DNA of 41,435 bases, taken from JAADDG01 sp964450755 (GTDB lineage Bacteria; Campylobacterota; Campylobacteria; Campylobacterales; JAADDG01). The notes beneath the pieces are model-generated. The model had not been told where the DNA came from, did not search any database, and saw only the letters and a list, made by a program, of their open reading frames with translations. A program made the position numbers and the translations under genes. This document shows, piece by piece, positions 24,477-33,294 of the stretch (positions are counted from its first letter, which is position 1; the number at the start of each line of letters is the position of its first letter). The stretch spans positions 1 through 41,435 of the forward strand of contig CAYVDJ010000030.1 of the NCBI GenBank assembly GCA_964450755.1, given 5' to 3'.

Positions 24477-25450
24477 GAAACTGAATTAACTTTATTGTTT
24501 TGCAAAAATTCACTTTTGACCATATTTCTCAACCCCTCTTCAAGTGTATAGGGAGGTTTGAAACCACTTTGCTGTAGTTTTTTTGTAGATATTGTAGTAT
24601 CTGCCGTAAATTTTTTTATACGAATCGAACTTACCGGAAATTTTTTTCCTGTCAATTTTGATAAAAGATCAAAAGTATATCCCCCAAGTATTCCGATAGA
24701 GTAAGGGATTTTGGTTTTTATCTCATCATATCCGAGTTCATCTCTTATAATATTTACAATCTCTATGCTTTTTAGATCGGGTTTATCAGCAAAATTATAG
24801 ATAGTTATCCCCTCTTTTGAATCAATCAAAGAAGAGAGAAGTTTGGCTATATTTCCCACATAACCCATAGATTTTCTGTTTTCACCGTCACCAACCATTA
24901 TAAATCTGCCTGATTTTATCTGACTCATCAGATTATAGACATTTCCTCTGTTGTTTTCGCCAAAAATCACAGAAGGTCTAATCATAACCAAAGAGTTTTC
25001 ATCAGAACTCTCCTGCCATTTTATAAAAACTTTTTCCGCCTCATATTTTGTCCGTCCGTATTCATTAAAAGGCTGAGCCTCAAAGCTCTCATCCGGCTCA
25101 CCCCTGTTAAGACCGTATATGGCAACAGAACTTGTAAAAATTATCTTTTTGATGCCGTTTGCTTCAGCTGCTTTTACAACATTTTTGGCTCCTCCCACAT
25201 TTACTTCTTCATATAAAGAGAGGGGAGTTACATTATCCGCATGTTCCGCAGCAAGATTATAGATAACATCCATTCCTTTTGATGCTTTAGTCAATGCCTC
25301 TTCATCCCTTACATCTGCCAAAACAACAATATCAGGATACTTTTTACTCGGCTGTTTATCATAAATGGTTACTTCATACCCGTCTTGTAAAAGCTCATCG
25401 ATCAATCTCGTACCTATAAAACCGCTGCCTCCGGTTACTAATACTTTCAA
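24473..25450 (-). CDS. NAD-dependent epimerase/dehydratase (sugar nucleotide SDR)
   Basis: An extended SDR protein of 325 residues. TGGSGFIGTRL binds NAD(P), FTSSVAIYG holds the catalytic serine, and Y-x-x-x-K is in NEYGRTKYEAEK near 130-134. RPSVIFGENNRGNVYNL resembles 4-epimerases and the 4-keto-6-deoxy-sugar reductases used to make N-acetylated deoxy sugars such as FucNAc or QuiNAc. The exact reaction cannot be settled from the sequence. It overlaps the glycosyltransferase gene upstream by four bases and probably makes or finishes that enzyme's donor sugar (inference). Confidence 0.85.
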   Translation of the reverse strand: MKVLVTGGSGFIGTRLIDELLQDGYEVTIYDKQPSKKYPDIVVLADVRDEEALTKASKGMDVIYNLAAEHADNVTPLSLYEEVNVGGAKNVVKAAEANGIKKIIFTSSVAIYGLNRGEPDESFEAQPFNEYGRTKYEAEKVFIKWQESSDENSLVMIRPSVIFGENNRGNVYNLMSQIKSGRFIMVGDGENRKSMGYVGNIAKLLSSLIDSKEGITIYNFADKPDLKSIEIVNIIRDELGYDEIKTKIPYSIGILGGYTFDLLSKLTGKKFPVSSIRIKKFTADTTISTKKLQQSGFKPPYTLEEGLRNMVKSEFLQNNKVNSVS

Positions 25451-26598
25451 ATCTTTCTCCCTTCATTTATCATTAATTCGGCTATTTTAATTATTTTTTT
25501 AGCTTCTTCTTCTCTTATATAATTTTTCCTGATGAAATCTTGATTTTTATCCGAACAAAATCTCTCTTTTGCTTTAAAAAACAATATCGCTTCTTTTAAT
25601 TCATCTTTATTGTTCGGTCTAACCGCTTTGGCATTTTCCAAATTCTTGACAAACCCAACAGCCGTTCCAACTCCTCCATAGATAACAGGCAGCCCTGTTG
25701 AAGCATATTCATACAGCTTAGAAGGCATTGCTGTTTTAAACTTCTCATCTAGTTGAGCATATAAAACAGATGAATTTTCATAAAAATACAAAATCTCATC
25801 CCACGACTTTTTCCCCAAAAAGTTTATATTGCCAATATCGTTTGTTTTGGCATAATTTTTTAGCTCATCATATTCCGCACCTTTGCCTATTATATTAAAA
25901 TCAATCTCTGAAAGTTCTTTTGCACACTCTACCAAAATCTTTAAATTTTGGGCTATTCCTATATTTCCTATGTATGTAACACTGAATTTTTTATTTTGAT
26001 ATAAATTCAAAGAAGATAAAATCTCATACTTCTTTTTTTCTATACCGTTTGATATTTTTAAAATATTATTTTCCCTGATATGGGATTTTATCCATTTTTT
26101 TTCATTTTCATTTGTTACGACAATAAAATTATACTTTTTTATACTTAAAATCATAATATCTCTTAAAATTGATTTTATTGACTTTGTAAAAAAACTGTTT
26201 TCCCCAAGATATTCCCAAACAAGATCTCTTATATCTATAATTTTTTTGCCTTTTATCAAAAAAGCGCAAAGTGGTATCATAAACATATACGGAGTAGTGG
26301 CAATCGTTAAATCACATCTTTTGGTCTTAGCTGTTCTGATAAGCTTATAAAGATGTCTGATTTCATTAATAGCCCTTTTAATAAAATTTTTTTGATTAAA
26401 CTCTTTTTGATTGATATAATAAACTGTTGTCTTATCACTGAATTTCAAACTTTTTGGCTGATTGACACCCTTCTCAGAAAGAGCAAAAACATTGATTTTA
26501 TAAAATTTTTCCAACTCTTTTACATAAGCTGTTACCCTGTTTGTCGCAGCCGTATTTTCCGGTATAAAATGGGATGTTAAAAAATTAATAGTTTTCAA
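25447..26598 (-). CDS. Glycosyltransferase, WbuB-like, first gene of the locus
   Basis: A GT-B glycosyltransferase of 383 residues. The N-terminus FLTSHFIPENTAATNRVTAY resembles WbuB-type enzymes that transfer N-acetylated deoxy sugars. VTYIGNIGIAQNLKILVEC and SKLYEYASTGLPVIYGG mark the donor domain; the E-x7-E motif is reduced to the MPSKLYEYASTG form. The start is TTG at 26598, with AAGGAT upstream. It is the first gene of the minus-strand polysaccharide locus, behind a likely promoter at about 26618-26627. Confidence 0.85.
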   Translation of the reverse strand: MKTINFLTSHFIPENTAATNRVTAYVKELEKFYKINVFALSEKGVNQPKSLKFSDKTTVYYINQKEFNQKNFIKRAINEIRHLYKLIRTAKTKRCDLTIATTPYMFMIPLCAFLIKGKKIIDIRDLVWEYLGENSFFTKSIKSILRDIMILSIKKYNFIVVTNENEKKWIKSHIRENNILKISNGIEKKKYEILSSLNLYQNKKFSVTYIGNIGIAQNLKILVECAKELSEIDFNIIGKGAEYDELKNYAKTNDIGNINFLGKKSWDEILYFYENSSVLYAQLDEKFKTAMPSKLYEYASTGLPVIYGGVGTAVGFVKNLENAKAVRPNNKDELKEAILFFKAKERFCSDKNQDFIRKNYIREEEAKKIIKIAELMINEGRKI

Positions 26599-26617
26599 AC
26601 TTTATCCTTTATTAAAC

Positions 26618-26627
26618 TTATATAATA
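26618..26627 (-). promoter_or_regulatory. Putative promoter of the polysaccharide locus
   Basis: The minus strand reads TATTATATAA about 20 bases before the TTG start at 26598, a good -10-like sequence in the divergent gap shared with the ComEA-like gene. The -35 is unclear. Confidence 0.4.
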
Positions 26628-26739
26628 ATTATTCATTCTTATTAAAAATAGTATCGAAACAATATTTAATCAACAGTTAAATCTGATTGAAAAAAGTACG
26701 ATATTACAAAACATCATTAAAACAGAAGGAGAATTAAAA

Positions 26740-27000
26740 ATGAAAAAAATATTTGCCTTGCTTTTAGCAACCGCTATTGCTGTTTTTGCTTTTGATATCA
26801 ACAGCGCATCAAAAAGTGAACTGATGAGCCTGAAAGGTATAGGAGAAAAAAAAGCCGAAAGTATTATCAAATACAGAAAAGAGCATGGAAAATTTAAAAA
26901 TATCGATGAACTTACAAAAGTAAAAGGGATAGGTCCAAAAATGCTGGAAAAGATCAAAGCATCTTTGAAAAACACAAACACAAAAAAATCAGCTTCTTAA
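26740..27000 (+). CDS. ComEA-like helix-hairpin-helix DNA-binding protein
   Basis: A secreted protein of 86 residues with a signal peptide (KKIFALLLATAIAVFAF) followed by a double helix-hairpin-helix domain: INSASKSELMSLKGIGEKKA and DELTKVKGIGPKMLEKI. This is the ComEA-type DNA receptor that binds incoming double-stranded DNA in the periplasm during natural transformation (family knowledge). GAAGGAGA precedes the ATG. It is a single-gene unit, divergent from the polysaccharide locus and ended by the terminator at 27010. Confidence 0.9.
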   Translation: MKKIFALLLATAIAVFAFDINSASKSELMSLKGIGEKKAESIIKYRKEHGKFKNIDELTKVKGIGPKMLEKIKASLKNTNTKKSAS

Positions 27001-27009
27001 GATTTTTGT

Positions 27010-27037
27010 AAAAAACAGTATTACAATACTGTTTTTT
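27010..27037. terminator. Bidirectional terminator between comEA and tkt
   Basis: AAAAAACAGTATT (27010-27022) and AATACTGTTTTTT (27025-27037) form a 13-bp inverted repeat with a two-base centre. T-tracts on both strands fit a shared terminator for the convergent genes. Confidence 0.8.
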
Positions 27038-27062
27038 ACACTGTTATATTCCGATAAATCTC

Positions 27063-29006
27063 TTATTTTAAAAGTTTTATCGCTCTTTTTTTGATATTTT
27101 CTATCGTAAAACCAAATTTTTTAAAGAGGTCTTTGTCTTTTGCACTTGCTCCGAAACTCTCCATACACAAAACATCATCGGCATATCTGTACCACTCAAT
27201 GCCACTTGATGCCTCTACCGCCAAAACTTTGGTATTTGGATCAATCACTCTGTCTTTATACTCTTTGCTTTGTTCGTTAAAAAGCTCAAAACAGGGAACA
27301 CTGACTATATTTGCATTTATTCCCTCATTTTCAAGATGACATCCCGCCATCAAAGAGGGCATCACTTCGCTTCCGGTTGCTATGATGGTAACTGTGGCAT
27401 TTTCTCTTCTTTTGATCAGATATCCGCCGTTTTTCACCTCTCCGAAATCTCTTTTTGGTTTCAGAGTTTTCAGTTTCTGTCTGCTTAGAACAAATCCCGA
27501 AGGAGCATTTAAAGAAAGTGCCGTTTTCCAGCACTCTATATTCTCACTGGCATCCGCCGGTCTGAATGTATAAAAATTCGGCAAAGCCCTAAACTGACTC
27601 AAATGTTCTATCGGCTGGTGGGTAGGTCCGTCTTCTCCAACCCCAATACTGTCATGAGTCCAGATAAAATACTGTTTAAGTTTCATAAGAGCCGCCAATC
27701 TGACAGACGGTTTCATATAATCACTGAATACAAAAAATGTTGCCGTATATGGTATCAAAAGCCCGTAAAGAGCCATTGCATTTCCTATGGCGGCCATGGA
27801 GTGTTCTCTGATGCCAAAATGCAGATTTCTGCCGTTTGGAAAATCTCCCATATTTTCAAGATAGGTTTTATTGGAAGGAGACAAATCGGCACTTCCTCCC
27901 AAAAAGCCCGGAATCGCTCTTGCAATGGAATTTAGGATTTTATGATTGCTCTCTCTTGTGGCAATCTCTTTGTCAGCTTCAAAAACAGGCCATTGAATCT
28001 TTGAAAAATCAGGATTCAAAAGAGCATCCAAAGCGGCATTCTGCTCTGCCAAAGGTGCATCGCCAAGCAGTTTTTTCCACTCTCTTTCATAAAGTTCACC
28101 CTTCTCTTTTGCACATCCAAATCTGATCATCACATCTTCAGGAACAAAAAAATCTTTTTGCGGATCAAAACCGGCTTTTTCTTTGGAGGCTTTTATCACT
28201 TTTTCACCCAAAGGCGCTCCGTGGGTATGAGGATCTCCCTCCATACCCGCCGCACCTTTTGCTATGACGGTATGGGCTATGATCAAAACCGGTTTATCCT
28301 GCACATTTTTGGCAGATGTTATCTTTTTGTCTATATCTTCGTAATCATGTCCGTTACACTCCAAAACTTCCCAGCCTTGGGCTGTAAAACGACTTTTTAC
28401 ATCTTCATTCCATGCTATGGAGGTATCACCCTCTATCGTGATGTGATTGGAATCATAAATTAAAATAAGATTGTCAAGATTTTGCCTCCCTGCCAATGCA
28501 CACGCCTCATAACTGATGCCCTCTTCAAGATCTCCGTCTCCGCAAAAACAGTAAACTTTATGATCGATTAGTTTTGCCGTTTCACTGTTCACAACCTTTT
28601 GAACATATTTTTGGGCTATCGCAAAACCTACACTGTTTGCAACTCCCTGTCCCAAAGGTCCTGTTGTGATCTCGACTCCGGGTACTTCGGGGTATTCCGG
28701 ATGACCGGGAGTTTTGGAATCAAGCTGTCTGAAATTTTTAAGATCATCTGCTGATATATCATATCCTGTTAAATGAAGCCATGAATAGATCATAGCAGAA
28801 GCATGACCGCCGCTAAAGATCAATCTGTCTCTGTTAAGCCATTTTGGGTTGTTTGGATTGTGTTTTAGATGAGAACTCAAAACGGTAAGAACATCCGCAA
28901 GTCCGAAACAGACGCCGGGGTGTCCGCTGTTTGCTTTTTGGATCATATCCGCAGACAAAAATCTGATAGTATTTGCCATCTTTGTAAGCATTTGCTTATC
29001 TTCCAT
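27063..29006 (-). CDS. tkt: Transketolase
   Basis: A thiamine-diphosphate enzyme of 647 residues of the pentose phosphate pathway that moves two-carbon units between sugar phosphates. ANSGHPGVCFG lies near residue 26. The ThDP motif GDG...N is seen in CFCGDGDLEEGISYEA, continuing to YDSNHITIEG. The pyrimidine domain has FGIREHSMAAIGNAMAL (catalytic glutamate), THDSIGVGEDGPTHQPIEHL and RPADASE. Length is normal. It follows ispA by 11 bases and ends just before the bidirectional terminator. Confidence 0.97.
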   Translation of the reverse strand: MEDKQMLTKMANTIRFLSADMIQKANSGHPGVCFGLADVLTVLSSHLKHNPNNPKWLNRDRLIFSGGHASAMIYSWLHLTGYDISADDLKNFRQLDSKTPGHPEYPEVPGVEITTGPLGQGVANSVGFAIAQKYVQKVVNSETAKLIDHKVYCFCGDGDLEEGISYEACALAGRQNLDNLILIYDSNHITIEGDTSIAWNEDVKSRFTAQGWEVLECNGHDYEDIDKKITSAKNVQDKPVLIIAHTVIAKGAAGMEGDPHTHGAPLGEKVIKASKEKAGFDPQKDFFVPEDVMIRFGCAKEKGELYEREWKKLLGDAPLAEQNAALDALLNPDFSKIQWPVFEADKEIATRESNHKILNSIARAIPGFLGGSADLSPSNKTYLENMGDFPNGRNLHFGIREHSMAAIGNAMALYGLLIPYTATFFVFSDYMKPSVRLAALMKLKQYFIWTHDSIGVGEDGPTHQPIEHLSQFRALPNFYTFRPADASENIECWKTALSLNAPSGFVLSRQKLKTLKPKRDFGEVKNGGYLIKRRENATVTIIATGSEVMPSLMAGCHLENEGINANIVSVPCFELFNEQSKEYKDRVIDPNTKVLAVEASSGIEWYRYADDVLCMESFGASAKDKDLFKKFGFTIENIKKRAIKLLK

Positions 29007-29017
29007 AAAATGTTTCC

Positions 29018-29857
29018 TTATTTAAAATATTTATTGATAATTTTTTGCAGTTTACTTTTGAGTGTAGGATTTAAAACAGACAACTCCTCATCCAAAAGAT
29101 GAAGCATCTGCTCTTTTTTCTTTTTTGTCCCTTCAATTCCAAAGAGATTGACAAAAGAGTTTTTGACTGTATCGTTATTTGTAGGCTTACCAGCCTCTTT
29201 TGAACTTTTGGTGGCATCTATAAGATCGTCTTCTATCTGAAACAAAAGTCCCAGATTGATCCCGATATCATAAAGAGTATCCGCACACTCTTTTGAAAGA
29301 TTTGCGATAACAGCTCCCATTTTCAGACTTGCCGCTATCAGTTTTGCGGTTTTGTGAATATGTAAAAATTTCAGTTTTTCAAAATCAAGAGTTTTATTTT
29401 CAAAATAACAGTCAATCGCCTGACCCAAAACCATCCCGTAAGCACCGCCGTTTAAGGAGAGTTCTTTTGTCAGTTTCGTTTTTACACTGTCGCTTAAAGG
29501 AGAATCGGCTATCAGATAAAAGGCATGTGTATTTAAGGCATCTCCTACCAAAGTAGCCGTTACTTCTTCATAGGTTACATGAAGTGTCGGATGTCCTCTT
29601 CTAAAATCCGCATCATCAAATATCGGAAGATCATCATGTATCAAAGAGTAGGTGTGTATATATTCAACAGCTGCAGCCACTCCAAAACTGTTTTTTACAA
29701 GCAAAGGCTCATAAGAGTTTACAACGCTTAAAAGAAGGTAAGGTCTAAATCTTTTACCTCCCGCTTTTAGCATCTCAACAAGAGCTTTTTGAAAATAGGG
29801 ATGAAAACTTTTAACTTCGGGGAGGTTATCAAGCAGATAACTTTCAAATTCCTCCAT
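29018..29857 (-). CDS. ispA: Polyprenyl (geranyl/farnesyl) diphosphate synthase
   Basis: A short-chain prenyl diphosphate synthase of 279 residues that condenses isopentenyl diphosphate with allylic diphosphates. The first aspartate-rich motif is DDLPIFDDADFRRG near 80-93 and the second is QIEDDLIDATKS; GGKRFRPYLLL is the upstream basic motif. Two residues between the paired aspartates and the short length fit the bacterial FPP synthase type. The frame is open further upstream into the ybaB gene, but the ATG at 29857 gives the normal N-terminus (MEEFESYL) and is preferred. Confidence 0.93.
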   Translation of the reverse strand: MEEFESYLLDNLPEVKSFHPYFQKALVEMLKAGGKRFRPYLLLSVVNSYEPLLVKNSFGVAAAVEYIHTYSLIHDDLPIFDDADFRRGHPTLHVTYEEVTATLVGDALNTHAFYLIADSPLSDSVKTKLTKELSLNGGAYGMVLGQAIDCYFENKTLDFEKLKFLHIHKTAKLIAASLKMGAVIANLSKECADTLYDIGINLGLLFQIEDDLIDATKSSKEAGKPTNNDTVKNSFVNLFGIEGTKKKKEQMLHLLDEELSVLNPTLKSKLQKIINKYFK

Positions 29858-29876
29858 AAAATTTTTTTCTTTCACT

Positions 29877-30188
29877 CTATCTTCCAAAACCGCCCATTTT
29901 TGAAAACATTTGAGTAGCCATGTTTTTTTTGTCACTCTCTGCCATTTTTAACGCATCATTTACAGCACTGATAAGCAAAATCTGCATAGAATCTTTATCC
30001 TCCAAAAGAGAATCGTCGATCTCTATATCAATCACTTCACCCTTGCCGTTAACGGTAACTTTTACAAGACCGCCTCCGCTTTTGGTAACATACTCTTTTG
30101 ATTCCAAATCATCCTGCAGTTTTTGCGCTTCTTGCTGCGCTTTTTCAAACATTTTTGCCATTTGAGACATATCTAATTTATCAAACAT
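29877..30188 (-). CDS. ybaB: YbaB/EbfC nucleoid-associated protein
   Basis: A small DNA-binding protein of 103 residues of the YbaB/EbfC family, which forms dimers shaped like tweezers and coats DNA. The start MFDKLDMSQMAKMFEKAQQE and the internal SGGGLVKVTVNGKGEVIDIEI are characteristic. It overlaps the panD stop by eight bases and precedes ispA by 19 bases. In most bacteria this gene lies with dnaX-recR; here it sits between panD and ispA. Confidence 0.92.
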   Translation of the reverse strand: MFDKLDMSQMAKMFEKAQQEAQKLQDDLESKEYVTKSGGGLVKVTVNGKGEVIDIEIDDSLLEDKDSMQILLISAVNDALKMAESDKKNMATQMFSKMGGFGR

Positions 30189-30546
30189 AATCTAAAATCT
30201 TTTCAATATTATTATTTTCTTCAAGCAAAACCACAGTCGGTTTGAAACTCTCTGCTTCATCAATATCACAAACTGCATAAGCGATAATAATGATCTTGTC
30301 GCCTATCTCGGCTTTTCTTGCCGCCGCACCGTTTAAGCAGATATCTCTCTTTCCTCTTTCGCCTTTTATGACATAAGTGGAAAATCTCTCACCGTTGTTT
30401 ATATTGACGATATCAACCTTTTGACCCACTCTCAATTTTGCTTTTTCGATAAGTTCTATATCTATAGTTATAGAGCCCACATAGTTTAGATTTGCATCCG
30501 TAACGGTAGCTCTATGGAGTTTACTATAGAGCATCTTAATCTGCAT
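30181..30546 (-). CDS. panD: Aspartate 1-decarboxylase
   Basis: A pyruvoyl enzyme of 121 residues that makes beta-alanine from aspartate for pantothenate and CoA. The proenzyme cleaves itself between glycine and serine in NYVGSITIDIEL (G24-S25) to form the pyruvoyl group. The start KMLYSKLHRATVTDANLNY is canonical, and NGAAARKAEIGDKIIIIAY is the conserved C-terminal strand region. It lies three bases after the ferredoxin-like gene. Confidence 0.96.
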   Translation of the reverse strand: MQIKMLYSKLHRATVTDANLNYVGSITIDIELIEKAKLRVGQKVDIVNINNGERFSTYVIKGERGKRDICLNGAAARKAEIGDKIIIIAYAVCDIDEAESFKPTVVLLEENNNIEKILDYV

Positions 30547-30549
30547 CTC

Positions 30550-30927
30550 TTATGCCTTTCCAGCCATTTTCATCATTTCGATAGGAGAGACTGCTTTATC
30601 CCAAAAATCTTCAGGTATCAAATACTCCTCAACTGCTCTTCCACCTATAATATGTTCATCAATAATTCTGTTTATTTTCTCTTTTGTCAAACCTACATAC
30701 ATATAGTGTCCCGGCTCAACCAACATAACAGGACCCAATTGACATCTGTTCAAACAGGATGTTCTGATAGGCTGAACTGTTGCTATCAGACCCTTTTCCA
30801 TTAACCTCTGTCCCAAATGTTGAAAAAGATCTCTTGTGTTTTCATTGACACAACTTGGTTTTGGCATCCCCGGAGGTGATGACTGCTCACATTTAAATAT
30901 ATAAAATGCCGGTTGTGGTATCCCCAT
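30550..30927 (-). CDS. Thioredoxin-like [2Fe-2S] ferredoxin domain protein
   Basis: A protein of 125 residues with the thioredoxin-like [2Fe-2S] ferredoxin pattern. Cysteines occur in IFKCEQSSPP, KPSCVNENT and RTSCLNRCQLGP, and the glycine-proline turn is followed by HYMYVGLTKEKINRII, as in the small (2Fe-2S) ferredoxins and the NuoE-like fold. It is likely a cytoplasmic electron carrier; the partner is unknown. A -10-like TACAAT at 30958-30963 may start a transcript running into panD, ybaB, ispA and tkt. Confidence 0.85.
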   Translation of the reverse strand: MGIPQPAFYIFKCEQSSPPGMPKPSCVNENTRDLFQHLGQRLMEKGLIATVQPIRTSCLNRCQLGPVMLVEPGHYMYVGLTKEKINRIIDEHIIGGRAVEEYLIPEDFWDKAVSPIEMMKMAGKA

Positions 30928-30957
30928 AATTTTCCCCTTAAAAAAAATTTCTACGCA

Positions 30958-30963
30958 ATTGTA
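30958..30963 (-). promoter_or_regulatory. Putative -10 box upstream of the ferredoxin gene
   Basis: The minus strand reads GATACAAT in the 96-base gap between murE and the ferredoxin gene, 31 bases before the start. Confidence 0.35.
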
Positions 30964-31023
30964 TCAAAAAAATTAATTTTTACAAATATAATGCCTTATG
31001 GAAAAAGAATAAAATTACCTATT

Positions 31024-32319
31024 TTACAAATTTAGGAGTTCTCTGACAATTTTTCTGTCATCAAACGGAAATTTTTTGCCTTTTATCTCCTGATACTCCT
31101 CATCCCCTTTACCCAAAATAACAAGAACTTCATCATTTTGCAGCTCTTTTAGAGCCACTTCTATCGCTTTTTTTCGATTTGGAACAGCCAAAACATTTTC
31201 CGTTTCGCTAAAACCCTCTGCTATATCTTTGATGATCTCTATGGGATCTTCATCTCTTGGATTATCTGATGTAAGATAGATCTTTTTTGCATATCTTTGT
31301 GCGGCTTTTGCCATAAGTGCTCTTTTTGTTTTATCTCTGTTGCCTCCTGCTCCAAAAACCAAAACCGTCTCTTTATCACCCAAAGATTCAAGAACTTTTT
31401 GCATACCATCGGGTGTATGGGCAAAATCAACGATTACAAGAGGATTTTCACTGACAACTTCCATCCTGCCGCTGACTCCTCCAAATCCCTCCACGCTCTG
31501 ACATATCTCTTTTAAACTTTTATCGGTTACAAGCTTGACCGAAGCAATGGCTCCCAAAAGATTATAGATATTAAAAAGACCGTAGAGTTTGGAGTAAAAC
31601 TCTTCACTCTCGTTAAAATGTTTAACAACACCTTTTATACCATCTCTCAAAGAGTAGGCAGTTACGGTAAAAGATGCACCCTCATCAACTGCATAGGTAT
31701 AACAGTTTTTCAAATTGTATCGAATATGTTTATCCTCTTTGTTGATAAGTTTTAAAGATTCATCCTGAAAAAAACTGCTTTTTACAGCGGCATAATTTTC
31801 CATCGTTTTATGATAATCAAGATGATCCTGGGAAAGGTTTGTAAAAACTTTCAAAGAAAAAGGAATCGATTCTATCCTGTTTTGCTCTATCGCATGAGAG
31901 CTGACTTCCATGACAAAATAACTACACCCCCTCTTTTTCGCCAAAAGAATATGATAAAGTGTTTTAAAAACAGACGGAGTTGTTAAAGTTTTCTCTTCCA
32001 CCCTCTCATCATTGATAAAAAATCCTCTTGTTCCCTGCATGGCACAACCGTAATCCAGATCCAAAAGCATCGAATAAACAGCAGCTGCGGTGGTGGTTTT
32101 GCCGTTTGTTCCTGTAATCCCTATGATTTTGATATCTTTATCCAATTCAAAATCTTTTATAAATTCTTTTACATTTGCTATTACCAACGGATTATTGCTT
32201 TTTGCATCTTCCAAAAATTTTTTGTTTTGGGCAGTTTTTAAAAAAACTGTTTCTCTATCACACTCATTTGAATTATCAGTAACAAAACGGGCGTTTTTAT
32301 AAGAAATTTCTATTTTCAA
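31024..32319 (-). CDS. murE: UDP-MurNAc-tripeptide synthetase (meso-DAP adding)
   Basis: A Mur ligase of 431 residues that adds the third amino acid to UDP-MurNAc-L-Ala-D-Glu in peptidoglycan synthesis. The ATP-binding loop is GITGTNGKTTTAAAV. SHAIEQNRI and NLSQDHLDYH are conserved substrate and metal segments, and the specificity motif DNPRDEDP has the arginine typical of meso-diaminopimelate enzymes. It is shorter than the E. coli protein (495) because the N-terminal domain is reduced, as in Helicobacter. The start is TTG, overlapping the upstream stop as TTGA. Confidence 0.95.
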   Translation of the reverse strand: MKIEISYKNARFVTDNSNECDRETVFLKTAQNKKFLEDAKSNNPLVIANVKEFIKDFELDKDIKIIGITGTNGKTTTAAAVYSMLLDLDYGCAMQGTRGFFINDERVEEKTLTTPSVFKTLYHILLAKKRGCSYFVMEVSSHAIEQNRIESIPFSLKVFTNLSQDHLDYHKTMENYAAVKSSFFQDESLKLINKEDKHIRYNLKNCYTYAVDEGASFTVTAYSLRDGIKGVVKHFNESEEFYSKLYGLFNIYNLLGAIASVKLVTDKSLKEICQSVEGFGGVSGRMEVVSENPLVIVDFAHTPDGMQKVLESLGDKETVLVFGAGGNRDKTKRALMAKAAQRYAKKIYLTSDNPRDEDPIEIIKDIAEGFSETENVLAVPNRKKAIEVALKELQNDEVLVILGKGDEEYQEIKGKKFPFDDRKIVRELLNL

Positions 32320-32888
32320 ACTCTTTTGTTATCTCCTATCTTATTTAACAAGGCTTCTATCTTCTTCTCATTCGGAAATATTTTCAAAGCATCTTCTATA
32401 TAGGAAAGTGCCATCTCTTCAAAACCGTTTTCCACCAACTTTGTGAGAAAATCGATAAAATCCTCTTTTTTGGATATCAGCACTTTCGTACTGAACATAA
32501 TGTTCTCAAAAACTGCTTTGAAATCTCCCTCTTTTCTTACAATCTCTATAAAATCACTGTAGCTGATACCGTTTTCCATCATCAACCGTTCATCTATATA
32601 ATCGATAAAGATAGAGGATATTTTGTTTATATTGTTATCTACCGACTCTATTATCTCTTTTACAATTTCCTGAGAATCCACATTTTTCTGTTCTTTGGCT
32701 ATCTCATAATATTCAAAAAGAGCAACAGCCTCCTCCTCATGCTCAAAAGCAAGATCACAAAGCAAGGCTCCTAGTTTTGCTTCCTCGTCATTTGGAAACT
32801 CTTTCAGGGAAAGAGAATAATTTAAAAGTGCATTGTTATACTCTCTTTTAAAAAAATTATCTTTTGCACGCTCTTTAAATTTATTCAT
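32316..32888 (-). CDS. TPR-like protein conserved beside murE
   Basis: A helical, acidic protein of 190 residues without signal peptide or membrane segment. The N-terminus (FKERAKDNFFKREYNNALLN) reads as one tetratricopeptide-type helix pair and the C-terminus (EMALSYIEDALKIFPNEKKI) as another. Its place between nfu and murE matches the arrangement I know from Helicobacter pylori, which argues for a real conserved gene. Its function is unknown; a scaffolding role is possible. Confidence 0.75.
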   Translation of the reverse strand: MNKFKERAKDNFFKREYNNALLNYSLSLKEFPNDEEAKLGALLCDLAFEHEEEAVALFEYYEIAKEQKNVDSQEIVKEIIESVDNNINKISSIFIDYIDERLMMENGISYSDFIEIVRKEGDFKAVFENIMFSTKVLISKKEDFIDFLTKLVENGFEEMALSYIEDALKIFPNEKKIEALLNKIGDNKRV

Positions 32889-32898
32889 ATATAATCCT

Positions 32899-33180
32899 TT
32901 ACGATGAAAGTTCCTCTATCATACTTTCCATACCGCTTGGAATATTTATAACCTCTATTTCAGGATGAATATCAATTCTCAGCTGTTTTTCTATCAGATA
33001 TTTTACAGTTTGATTACTTGCCGAGCAGCCTACACAGGCACCCTGTAACTGGACAAAAACTTTTCCTCCTCTTACATCCAAAAGCTTAAGCCCTCCACCG
33101 TCCAATGCCAATGAGGGTTTTACCTTCTCAAGCGTCTTTTCTACGACCGGTTTTAATTCTTCATCACTAAAAGGGATCAT
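32899..33180 (-). CDS. Nfu-type Fe-S carrier protein (NifU C-domain)
   Basis: A stand-alone NifU C-terminal domain of 93 residues that binds a [4Fe-4S] cluster between dimer halves through the CxxC in GACVGCSASNQTV, and hands it to target proteins. LALDGGGLKLLDV is the family lead-in. It is similar to the last domain of the NifU at 1638-2612, so the window has two Nfu modules. AAAGGAAAC lies before the ATG. Confidence 0.93.
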   Translation of the reverse strand: MIPFSDEELKPVVEKTLEKVKPSLALDGGGLKLLDVRGGKVFVQLQGACVGCSASNQTVKYLIEKQLRIDIHPEIEVINIPSGMESMIEELSS

Positions 33181-33277
33181 CTGTTTCCTTTATTTTCTTT
33201 TTTTCTCTATTAAACAATATATCGGTTGAAAGTAATCTTAAAATATGAAAAGCAAACGGTAAAATTAGGTAGGTTGT

Positions 33278-33288
33278 GTATAATATAA
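33278..33288 (-). promoter_or_regulatory. Putative promoter upstream of nfu
   Basis: The minus strand reads TATATTATACA just after the rplQ terminator and about 100 bases before nfu. It is a good AT-rich -10 region, but the exact hexamer is uncertain. Confidence 0.35.
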
Positions 33289-33294
33289 AAGTCG

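Noticed and set aside
27091..28463. Chains of plus-strand frames opposite transketolase
   Set aside because: They have no ribosome sites or family motifs and are explained as antisense shadows of tkt.
29858..29935. Longer IspA start overlapping ybaB
   Set aside because: The extra 26 residues do not resemble the family, and the ATG at 29857 gives the normal start.
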